Positions 1-6,753 of a stretch of 64,000 nt of DNA are shown piece by piece. The notes under the pieces were generated by a model. It saw only the letters and a program-made list of their open reading frames with translations, was not told the origin of the DNA and did no database searches. Within the stretch, counting starts at the first letter, position 1; the number at the start of each line of letters is the position of its first letter. The translations under genes were made by a program, and so were the position numbers. The stretch lies in assembly GCF_000024105.1 (NCBI RefSeq), contig NC_013171.1:310001-374000 (forward strand). The letters run 5' to 3'. Origin of the DNA: Anaerococcus prevotii DSM 20548. Lineage in GTDB: Bacteria; Bacillota; Clostridia; Tissierellales; Peptoniphilaceae.

Positions 1-328
1 AATAGGACTTGACAAAGTAACAGACAACCCTAAAAACTTAGAACTAATAGAAATGGACGCATCCCAAACAACAAGAAGTCTAGACGACTGCGACCTAGCA
101 GCAGTAAACGACACCTTCGCCCTAGACGCAGGACTAGATAAAGAAACAGCAATATTCAAAGAAGACCCAAAAACAGAATCAGTAAAACAATACATCAACC
201 TAATAGCAGTAAGAAAAGAAGACGAAAACAACGAAGAATACAAAGAATTCGTAAAATACTACCAAACAGAAGAAACCAAAAAAGACATGGAAGAAATAAC
301 AAAAGGAGCATGGATACCTGCTTGGTAA
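1..328 (+). CDS. metQ: MetQ/NlpA-family methionine ABC transporter lipoprotein, C-terminal part
   Basis: The gene is cut by the window edge. The reading frame is open from base 2, so the first in-frame ATG at 53 is internal. The visible 108 residues match the C-terminal lobe of NlpA/MetQ proteins: a 'MDASQ..RSL-D-DLAAVN' segment, where family members contact the D-methionine or L-methionine ligand, followed by a short helical tail ending in GAWIPAW. The protein should be a membrane-anchored receptor that hands methionine to a MetNI-type permease. The partner genes would lie upstream and are not visible. Family assignment is fairly secure. The exact substrate is inferred from the family and from the nearby methionine operon. 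Confidence 0.8.
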   Translation, partial: IGLDKVTDNPKNLELIEMDASQTTRSLDDCDLAAVNDTFALDAGLDKETAIFKEDPKTESVKQYINLIAVRKEDENNEEYKEFVKYYQTEETKKDMEEITKGAWIPAW

Positions 329-360
329 GCGCCGCTACCCGACCTGGTAGGGTCGCAAAG

Positions 361-828
361 TAGCGAAGCGCTTTGCGATTTATTGTCCGCCTTGTTTAGA
401 AAAAACAAGGCAGATACATAAGAGCAAGAAATGCCCTGAATGGGTATTTCGCAGCGGAGTAAAACTAAAGAAAAAGTATACTTTCGCGGTGAGAAAGTAG
501 CGAAGCGCTTTGCGATTTATTGTCCGCCTTGTTTAGAAAAAACAAGGCAGATACATAAGAGCAAGAAATGCCCTGAATGGGTATTTCGCAGCGGAGTAAA
601 ACTAAAGAAAAAGTATACTTTCGCGGTGAGAAAATAGCGAAGCGCTTTGCGATTTATTGTCTGCCTTGTTTATAAAAAAACAAGGCAGATACATAGGAGC
701 AAGAAATACCCTAAATGGGTATTTCGAAGCGGAGTGATTCTGGAGAAAGCCAATATGATCCGAGTTAGCGAAGCTCTTTGCGATCCAATGTCTTGCTTGT
801 TTAGAAAAACAAGGCAAATAAAAAAGAT
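361..828. repeat. 137-bp tandem repeat, about 3.5 copies
   Basis: The motif TAGCGAAGCGCTTTGCG recurs at 361, 498 and 635, spaced exactly 137 bp. A diverged fourth copy sits at 766. Units one and two are nearly identical and the third decays after about 90 bp. Each unit carries a hairpin GCCTTGTTT/AAACAAGGC and a second stem AAAT-CCC/GGGTATTT. The second stem changes by compensating bases in unit three, which hints at selection on structure. This explains most of the gene-free stretch 329-1004. Small ORFs here are products of the repeat and not credible genes. Bases 830-1004 hold nothing I recognise apart from the ribosome binding site of the next gene. Confidence 0.85.
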
Positions 829-1004
829 TTTGGATTTAGTCTTCGATTCTCTGAAAGCTATCTAAAATTAATCACTTCCAAAACAAGAAATATTAGCATA
901 AAATGCTGGCTCATTATTTTCTAAAAGCATTTGTCTCTCCAAGATTTGAAATAATAATCATGGAAAATATGGGCTGGTATTTTTTTACCCAAAAGGAGGT
1001 CTAA

Positions 1005-2192
1005 ATGAAAATTTTAAAAGAAAATAAATCTTCCCTAATACTATTACTGTCGATGTTTATTGGAGCTATTCTAGGACTTATCTTAGGAGAATCTGCAAAG
1101 AGCCTTCAAGGAGTAGCCAATATCTTCCTAAATCTCTTGTATGTATCAATAGTTCCAATGATTTTCACATCAATTGTATCTTCGATTACGGGGATGAAGA
1201 CTACCAAGACTATCGGAAAGATACTAGGACTTATGTTTCTAATATTTATTATTACAGGCCTATTTGCAGCGCTTTATATGATAGTTTTTACTCAAATACT
1301 TGACCCTAGCAAGAATGCTGTCCTTAATTTCAAGGATTTTGAAATAGAGAAGAGTCCCAGCATCGATCTTTTATCCATGCTTACAGTGGATGATTTTTCT
1401 AAATTACTTTCCAGGGAAAATCTGATGGCCCTTATAGTATTTTCCTTCTTCGTAGGACTTGCTATATCTAAGCTTGCTGATGAGGCAAGGCTTGTAAAGG
1501 ACTTTATAGATCAATCCTCTAAGGTCGTTACAAAGATTATTTCATATATAATGAAGCTTGCTCCAATAGGCTTGGGTGCATATTTTGCAGTCCTTTTAGG
1601 AGAAAATGGCAAACAGATTGTAGGTCCCCTATCAAGGACAATCCTGATATTTGCCCTTGCTTCAATCATATATTTTTTCTTTGTAAATTTCATCATGGCC
1701 TTTATCGGGGGAGGACTTAAATCTTGCAAAAAGCTATTTACATATATGTGGCCACCAGTTCTTACAGCCTTTGGGACAAGTTCCTCTGCGGCAGCCCTTC
1801 CTCCAAATCTTGAGGCAGGAAGAAAAATTGGAATCAGAGAAGATGTGAATTCAATAGTCCTTCCCATAGGGGCAAATCTCCACAAGGATGGAACGGTCTT
1901 GATCCAAATAATAAAGATTGCCCTCTTGTGCCCTATATTTGGAATAGACTTACTAGATCCTTCTAATCTCTTGACAGCTATAGCAGTATCAGTCATAGCC
2001 TCATCAGTTATGGGGGCAGTTCCAGGAGGAGGCTATACTGGAGAGATTTTCCTCATATCAGCCTTTGCCTTCCCTCAAAGCTCGATTCCAATCATGGTCC
2101 TAATAGCAACCATAGTAGACCCCCTAGCCACAGCCATCAACACAAGCACAGACCTTGGGGCAGCTATGATAGTAGAAAGATTTGTAAAATAA
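1005..2192 (+). CDS. Dicarboxylate/amino acid:cation symporter (DAACS family)
   Basis: This 395-residue polytopic membrane protein belongs to the glutamate/dicarboxylate symporter family, which drives uptake of acidic amino acids, C4-dicarboxylates or serine/threonine with Na+ or H+. Evidence includes multiple hydrophobic helices, a serine-rich re-entrant loop TSSSAAALP near residue 258, and the TM7 signature region near residue 290. In this protein that signature reads GANLHKDGT, where many family members have NMDGT. The C-terminal loop VPGGGYTG and a following Asp/Thr-rich TM8 are also typical. The start is set by AAAGGAGG at about 991-998. The gene is monocistronic, and a MITE-like palindrome lies immediately behind it. 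Substrate is not predictable from sequence alone. Confidence 0.85.
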   Translation: MKILKENKSSLILLLSMFIGAILGLILGESAKSLQGVANIFLNLLYVSIVPMIFTSIVSSITGMKTTKTIGKILGLMFLIFIITGLFAALYMIVFTQILDPSKNAVLNFKDFEIEKSPSIDLLSMLTVDDFSKLLSRENLMALIVFSFFVGLAISKLADEARLVKDFIDQSSKVVTKIISYIMKLAPIGLGAYFAVLLGENGKQIVGPLSRTILIFALASIIYFFFVNFIMAFIGGGLKSCKKLFTYMWPPVLTAFGTSSSAAALPPNLEAGRKIGIREDVNSIVLPIGANLHKDGTVLIQIIKIALLCPIFGIDLLDPSNLLTAIAVSVIASSVMGAVPGGGYTGEIFLISAFAFPQSSIPIMVLIATIVDPLATAINTSTDLGAAMIVERFVK

Positions 2193-2196
2193 AGTA

Positions 2197-2392
2197 GGGG
2201 GCTGTTGCAGAATGAATAAATCGTACTGTTATCGTTAGAAGAACCTCCACGGAAAATCTCATTACGCCGATAGGCTAACCGCCTCCATCAGCCGGCAGGC
2301 GCCAATTAGCCTACCGGCTAGGAGAGGTAAAATTTCCTAAGAGAACCTTCTAACGATAGTACGATGATTATTCATAGTTTTGCAACAGCCCC
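2197..2392. mobile_element. MITE-like palindromic element, 196 bp
   Basis: The element starts GGGGCTGTTGCA and ends TGCAACAGCCCC. The two ends match as an imperfect inverted repeat of about 45 bp that also includes GAATAA, CGTACT and ATCGTTAGAAG. The core is a second GC-rich inverted repeat around 2260-2330 (GATAGGCTAA...TTAGCCTACC). There is no ORF. Such ends resemble insertion-sequence termini, so this is probably a non-autonomous remnant. It also acts as a strong hairpin behind the symporter gene. Bases 2393-2527 show no further feature except the ribosome binding site of the next gene. Confidence 0.7.
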
Positions 2393-2527
2393 TTTTACGT
2401 ACAATCTTTTCTATTTTTCTGTACGAATATCGTGTTTATAGTCATAGGGACAGGGTAAGTGAATAAGGTTGGTATTTATGAAATAAAACTTAAAGCCTTA
2501 AATTAAAATAATAGGGGAAGATTAATT

Positions 2528-2812
2528 ATGGAGAAATTAAATGAAGAAAATTTAGATAGGATTATCGATGAATTGCTTAAGGATGATGAAATATCTACAG
2601 AAGAGAAGAAAATTTTATTTAGATACAAGAAAAACTATGATAAAAGCTTTATGAATAGGGTCCATTATCTTAAGGAAGATCTTTCAATCCTAAATCTAGA
2701 AAAAGGCATAGCTAAGGGCCTAAACCCTAATGTTTTTAATTTATACAGGGAATTAATAAGACAGCATCCCAAGACTGGACCTGCATCAATATTTAATGGA
2801 CTGATAAAGTGA
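2528..2812 (+). CDS. Small hypothetical protein, 94 aa
   Basis: I do not recognise the family. The protein is 94 residues, highly charged and predicted largely helical, without signal peptide or membrane segment. The N-terminal half is acidic (EENLDRIIDELLKDDEIS). The C-terminal half ends with a conserved-looking HPKTGPASIFNGLIK motif. A purine-rich ribosome binding site (GGGGAAG) precedes the ATG. The gene stands alone between the MITE-like element and a bidirectional terminator that it shares with metA. Reading frame, ribosome binding site and terminator support a real gene. Confidence 0.6.
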   Translation: MEKLNEENLDRIIDELLKDDEISTEEKKILFRYKKNYDKSFMNRVHYLKEDLSILNLEKGIAKGLNPNVFNLYRELIRQHPKTGPASIFNGLIK

Positions 2813-2858
2813 AATATCCATAATTTAGAAATGCTTCTAAGCCATGAATATCTTAAAA

Positions 2859-2936
2859 TTAAAAGCAGGAGGTCTAACTTATCTCAAATCGAAAATTGAC
2901 GAAACAAGTTAGCTTATAAGCTCCTGCTTTTTTAAT
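2859..2936. terminator. Bidirectional terminator between hypothetical gene and metA
   Basis: The stem AAAAGCAGGAG/CTCCTGCTTTTTT carries an inner stem AACTT/AAGTT. It has A-runs on one side and T-runs on the other, so it can stop transcription arriving from both convergent genes. Confidence 0.85.
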
Positions 2937-2938
2937 CT

Positions 2939-3859
2939 TTATTTAATTGTCTCTACATCTGAGATCTTGTATGGGGTGTGTTGGTAGACATAGTGGTTAA
3001 TCCAGTTGTTAAAGAATATGTATCCAGTTGATCTCCATCTCTGGATAATTTTTTTATTTGGATCATCGTCTAGATAATAGTTTTCGGCAGGCTTGGTCCC
3101 AAGTCCCTTTTTTATGTCCCTCCTATATTCATCATCTAGGGTATTAGTATCGTATTCTAGATGATTTAGGTTAAAGACAAATCTGTTGTCGATACTCTTA
3201 ATTATAGTAGATCCCATCTTATCATCGGCTAGGAGGACTTTAAGCTTTGGAATTCTTTCGACTTCTTCCTTTCTGATTGTCTTATATCTTGAGTTTGGCA
3301 TATAAAAGCTATCGTCAAAGCCCAGAAAGAGAGGATCGGAGCTTTGCTTATAGTACCTGTTAACTGTAAATATTTTCTTATCCAAGGAGTCGATATTCAC
3401 ACCGTAGTAATAATCAAGGGCTGCTATGGCAGACCAGCAGATGAAAAGAGTCGAGTAGACATTTTTCTTTGCAAATTCAAATATTTTTTTAAGCTCCTCC
3501 CAGTAGATTATATCGTCGTAGGCCTTATGCTCTAGGGGAGCTCCGGTTATGATTAGGCCGTCGTATTTTTTATCCTTTATTTCTTCATAGCTTACATAAA
3601 ACTTCTCCAGATGTTTTTGATAATTCGAAGACTTGTAGCTTGCCATCGCTATCAAATCTATTTCGATTTGGAGGGGAGTGTTTGAGATTAGTCTTAGAAG
3701 CTGAACTTCTGTTTCCTTTTTGGTTGGCATTAGATTAACTATGCCAATCTTAAGGGCTCTTATATCCTGTGACTTGGCCCTTTCTTCTACCATGGTGAAT
3801 ATATTTTCTTTGTCTAAAGTTTCTTTGGATATTAAATCTTCTGGTATTATTACTGGCAT
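2939..3859 (-). CDS. metA: Homoserine O-acetyltransferase (MetA type)
   Basis: The 306-residue protein belongs to the MetA (glutamine-amidotransferase-like) family, which activates the hydroxyl of homoserine in methionine synthesis. Catalytic Cys141 lies in FICWSA (usually CWGA), and His233-x-Glu235 lies in NHLEYD. Residue 110, in TGAPLE, is Glu. In this family Glu at this site goes with acetyl-CoA and Gly with succinyl-CoA, so O-acetylhomoserine is the predicted product. That fits the O-acetylhomoserine sulfhydrylase gene directly upstream. Variants worth noting are Ser143 (normally Gly) and Asn189 (normally His) in PNSRY. The ATG lies two bases after the metY stop codon begins its gap, and the ribosome binding site lies within the end of metY, so translation is probably coupled. 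Confidence 0.92.
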   Translation of the reverse strand: MPVIIPEDLISKETLDKENIFTMVEERAKSQDIRALKIGIVNLMPTKKETEVQLLRLISNTPLQIEIDLIAMASYKSSNYQKHLEKFYVSYEEIKDKKYDGLIITGAPLEHKAYDDIIYWEELKKIFEFAKKNVYSTLFICWSAIAALDYYYGVNIDSLDKKIFTVNRYYKQSSDPLFLGFDDSFYMPNSRYKTIRKEEVERIPKLKVLLADDKMGSTIIKSIDNRFVFNLNHLEYDTNTLDDEYRRDIKKGLGTKPAENYYLDDDPNKKIIQRWRSTGYIFFNNWINHYVYQHTPYKISDVETIK

Positions 3860-3860
3860 C

Positions 3861-5141
3861 TTATCTCCTTACAGCCTTATCTAGGGCTTGGCTTATATCT
3901 TCGATTAGATCATCCGCATCTTCAATTCCTATTGAAAGTCGGATTAGGCTCTTTGATACTCCAACCTTTTCGAGCTCTTCATCAGATAGTTGCCTGTGAG
4001 TAGAAGAAGCTGGGTGGAGGGCAAGGCTTCTTACATCTGCCACATGGACAGCGAGCGTGATTAAGTTAAGGGAGTCGATGAATTTGCTCGCCTCATCTCT
4101 TCCTCCTTTTATCTCAAAAGATACGACGCCAGAGCCTCCCTTAAGATATTTCTTGGCATAAGGATAAGATGGGGAGGATTCTAGGAAGGGATAGGAAACA
4201 GAATCTACCTTGTCGCTATCTTCCAGAAATTCTGCGACCCTTAGGGCATTTTCTGAATGCTTGTTCATTCTCAAGGCTAGGGTGTCGAGACCAAGGATTG
4301 TAAGGAAGGCGTTTTGTGGAGAGATAACTGCTCCGAAATCTCTTAGGCCAACTGTTCTAAGTCTTGCCCCGTAGGCAGCATTTTTAAATTGTTCAGTAAA
4401 GATAAGTCCGTGGTAGGATTCATCTGGCTTGGTAAGTCTATCGAAATCTCCACTTTCCCAATCAAAGTTTCCAGAATCTACAATAAGACCGCCGAGGGCT
4501 GCTGCGTGACCATCTATATATTTAGAAGAAGAGTAAGTCACGATATCACAACCATAATCAATTGGCCTAAGAAGGGCAGGTGTTGCCAGAGTATTATCTA
4601 ATATCAATGGAATATTATGCTCGTGGGCAATATCTGCGTAGGATTTGATATCTAGTACACTTGCCTTAGGATTTGATATAGTTTCTCCAAAGACTAGCTT
4701 TGTATTATCATCAATAGCAGCCCTAAGCTCATCCAAGTCGTTGTTATTTACAAATTTAGTTTCTATACCCAAATCCCTTAGGGTATTGGCGAAAAGATTG
4801 TAAGTTCCACCGTAAATATTATTTACAGCGACTATATTATCGCCTGCCTTGGCTATATTTAAGACAGCTAGGAGGTTGGCTGCTTGTCCCGATCCTGTCC
4901 CTACTGCACAGACTCCTCCGTCAAGATCTGCGATTTTCTTCTCTAGAGCATCTATAGTAGGGTTTCCAAGCCTTGTATAGAAAAATCCACTTTCCTTTAG
5001 GTCAAAGAGGTCGGCAATCTCACTTGTCTTTTCATAAGAAAATGTAGTCGACTGCACTATTGGAGGGATGCTACTGTCTCCATTTTTTGCTTCATAACCT
5101 GCTCTGACACATGCTGTGTCAATGTTTTTGTATTTACTCAT
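3861..5141 (-). CDS. metY: O-acetylhomoserine sulfhydrylase (MetY)
   Basis: The 426-residue PLP enzyme of the Cys/Met-metabolism family makes homocysteine from O-acetylhomoserine and sulfide. Landmarks are TRLGNPT near residue 57, the GTGSGQAA cofactor loop near 81, LDNTLATP near 181 and the PLP lysine K207 in SSSKYIDGH. The length matches MetY/CysD enzymes (about 425) and not the shorter MetB/MetC (about 380). The order is T-box leader, metY, metA on the minus strand, with 1 bp between the coding regions. The pair therefore forms a two-step direct sulfhydrylation route to homocysteine under methionyl-tRNA control. Confidence 0.93.
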   Translation of the reverse strand: MSKYKNIDTACVRAGYEAKNGDSSIPPIVQSTTFSYEKTSEIADLFDLKESGFFYTRLGNPTIDALEKKIADLDGGVCAVGTGSGQAANLLAVLNIAKAGDNIVAVNNIYGGTYNLFANTLRDLGIETKFVNNNDLDELRAAIDDNTKLVFGETISNPKASVLDIKSYADIAHEHNIPLILDNTLATPALLRPIDYGCDIVTYSSSKYIDGHAAALGGLIVDSGNFDWESGDFDRLTKPDESYHGLIFTEQFKNAAYGARLRTVGLRDFGAVISPQNAFLTILGLDTLALRMNKHSENALRVAEFLEDSDKVDSVSYPFLESSPSYPYAKKYLKGGSGVVSFEIKGGRDEASKFIDSLNLITLAVHVADVRSLALHPASSTHRQLSDEELEKVGVSKSLIRLSIGIEDADDLIEDISQALDKAVRR

Positions 5142-5434
5142 AATAGTAACTCCTTAAATAAATTTCATAAAATTTATATAAAAAAAGTCCCTAGGCCAAA
5201 AGACCTAAGGACGAAAATCCGTGTTACCACCTTAATTTAATATATGCTCACACATATAAACTTATCAGGTACAAACATACCCTTGCTTTGTAACGTAAGC
5301 TAACGTAGGCCTCTAATATCGAAGCCTCCTAGATAAAGACCATCTTCATACAACTTCCATCTACTTCTTTCACCAAAACGAAGCTCTCTGTAATCAAGTC
5401 CTTGTACTACTCTTCTTTATATAAAGTTTATGAT
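5142..5434 (-). promoter_or_regulatory. T-box leader (methionine) of metY-metA
   Basis: Read on the minus strand, the leader has the AGAGAG and GGTGAAAG elements of stem I, then GAAG-ATG-G as specifier loop (ATG at 5341-5343). The T-box core AAGGTGGTAACACGG lies at about 5220-5234, followed by a terminator GTCC-TAGG/CCTAGGGAC plus T7 (5179-5212). Uncharged tRNA-Met should pair with the ATG and the T-box bulge, melt the terminator, and switch on the operon. The same GAAG-NNN-purine layout appears in the ileS leader of this window, which supports the specifier assignment. Confidence 0.9.
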
Positions 5435-5440
5435 AATGCA

Positions 5441-5469
5441 ATTATATAACTAATTATTAAAAATGTCAA
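5441..5469 (-). promoter_or_regulatory. Promoter of the metYA T-box transcript
   Basis: On the minus strand a perfect TTGACA (5464-5469) and TATAAT (5441-5446) are separated by 17 bp. The start of transcription is expected near 5434, at the 5' end of the T-box. Confidence 0.88.
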
Positions 5470-5524
5470 CTGCAAAAATACTCCCAAGTTGTATAATCTA
5501 TACTAGAAGAGTCAAGGAGGTTTT

Positions 5525-6001
5525 ATGACTAGTGTATATGACTTTACAGTTTTAGATAAAGATAATAAGGAAATCTCCCTTAGTAAATATGAGGGAAAGG
5601 TCCTTCTTATAGTAAATACAGCTACCCACTGTGGCTTTACCAAACAATACGACGCTCTCGAGGCCTTATATAAGAAATATAAGGATCAGGGCTTTGAGAT
5701 TTTGGACTTTCCTTGCAATCAATTTGGAAATCAAGCTCCAGAATCTGATGAAGAGATAGATTCCTTCTGTGCCCTAAACTTTGGGACAAGCTTTGACAGA
5801 TTCAAAAAAATCGACGTTAATGGGGAAAATGAAGACCCACTTTATACCTTCCTTAAGGAAGAAAAGAAAGGACTTGGCAAGGCTATCAAGTGGAACTTCA
5901 CCAAGTTTTTGATAGATAGAGAAGGAAATGTAGTAGCACGCTTCGGTTCAAATAAGAAGCCAGAGAATATGGAAAAAGATATAGAGAAATTATTAGGATA
6001 G
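5525..6001 (+). CDS. Glutathione peroxidase family thiol peroxidase
   Basis: The 158-residue cytosolic peroxidase reduces hydrogen peroxide and organic peroxides. The catalytic residues are visible: Cys36 in HCGFT (cysteine, not selenocysteine), Gln66 in FPCNQFG, and Trp123-Asn124 in KWNFTKFL. Cys64 may act in resolution. Bacterial enzymes of this type usually use thioredoxin and not glutathione as reductant (family knowledge). A GGAGG ribosome binding site precedes the ATG, and a TATAAT lies at 5492-5497 on the plus strand, so its promoter is back to back with that of metYA. The next gene starts 4 bp after the stop. Confidence 0.92.
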   Translation: MTSVYDFTVLDKDNKEISLSKYEGKVLLIVNTATHCGFTKQYDALEALYKKYKDQGFEILDFPCNQFGNQAPESDEEIDSFCALNFGTSFDRFKKIDVNGENEDPLYTFLKEEKKGLGKAIKWNFTKFLIDREGNVVARFGSNKKPENMEKDIEKLLG

Positions 6002-6005
6002 GAAA

Positions 6006-6491
6006 ATGGACAAATTTGTAAAACTAGCTTTCGATTCCTTAAGGCACTATCTAGATACGGGAAAATATCTCGACAAGTACGATGAGGAATTTGAAGATAA
6101 CCACAACGGTGTAATCATAGAAATAAAAATGGGAGATAAGAGAGAAAGGGCAGGATCAATTTATCCAACCAGGAAAAACATAGGCCTAGATATAATCAAC
6201 GAGACAGTCAATCTCGGAATTTTTAACAATGCCTTAGCTATCAAGGAAGATGACCTAGATGATATTTATATCCAAGTTCTAGAGATTAATAAGGTTAAGC
6301 CAATCGCCAAAATCGAAGACTTCGGAGTCTACCACGGCCTCTTACTAAATTACAACAACAACCCAGTTATAGTCTACAGAAATGACTACGAAAGCGACTA
6401 TCAGATGTATGAAGATGCTAAGGACAGGGCCAATATTGACGAGTTTGATGTCTACAACCTAGAGAAGTTTAAGATAGTTAGACACATATAG
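6006..6491 (+). CDS. AMMECR1-like protein
   Basis: This 161-residue soluble protein has no signal peptide. The arrangement resembles the AMMECR1 fold: an N-terminal helix, then GVIIEIKMGDKRERAGSI (compare FVTL..GxLRGCIG), an alanine/asparagine helix, an 'I..EDLDDIYIQVLEIN' strand (compare 'EL..l.ieVSvL'), and a closing KFKIVRH. The usual LRGCIG is reduced to RERAGSI, so any activity of canonical members may be lost. It lies 4 bp behind the peroxidase gene and is probably cotranscribed. Family assignment is tentative and the function of the family in bacteria is poorly known. Confidence 0.5.
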   Translation: MDKFVKLAFDSLRHYLDTGKYLDKYDEEFEDNHNGVIIEIKMGDKRERAGSIYPTRKNIGLDIINETVNLGIFNNALAIKEDDLDDIYIQVLEINKVKPIAKIEDFGVYHGLLLNYNNNPVIVYRNDYESDYQMYEDAKDRANIDEFDVYNLEKFKIVRHI

Positions 6492-6501
6492 GAATTAATA
6501 T

Positions 6502-6530
6502 TTGACAAAAAACAGTCTTAGTATTATATT
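6502..6530 (+). promoter_or_regulatory. Promoter of ileS T-box transcript
   Basis: Perfect TTGACA (6502-6507), 17-bp spacer, TATATT (6525-6530). Transcription should begin near 6537. Confidence 0.85.
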
Positions 6531-6536
6531 ATAATA

Positions 6537-6735
6537 TAAATATGACGTTAAGAAGAAGAGTAACCCTCTATCAATCTAAAAGAGAGGCAGGTTAGGTGAA
6601 AGCTGCTAGAGGCGTTTTGGGCGAAGATCATCTTCTAGTCTAATAAATGAATTAGTAGTTTATTACGTTACAATTGCGTTAAATTGTCTATTAAAACGGT
6701 GGACCGTCCTTTTTAAGGACGGTTTTATTTTTTAG
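6537..6735 (+). promoter_or_regulatory. T-box leader (isoleucine) of ileS
   Basis: This is a compact T-box. Stem I carries AGAGAGGCAGG and GGTGAAAGC, then the specifier loop GAAG-ATC-A with the Ile codon ATC at 6627-6629. A short antiterminator contains ACGGTGGACCGT (about 6696-6707). The terminator CCGTCCT/AGGACGG followed by a T-rich tract lies at 6704-6733. Uncharged tRNA-Ile should prevent termination and raise IleRS synthesis. The T-box bulge sequence overlaps the 5' arm of the terminator, so the two structures exclude each other. Confidence 0.9.
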
Positions 6736-6753
6736 AAATAAAAGGAGTTATTG

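Noticed and set aside
361-828. CRISPR array
   Set aside because: The period is 137 bp with the whole unit conserved; there are no short repeats with unique spacers and no cas genes.
440-865. Two short plus-strand ORFs (65 and 72 aa) and one minus ORF
   Set aside because: They lie entirely inside the 137-bp tandem repeat and repeat its sequence. No ribosome binding site and no protein-like composition.
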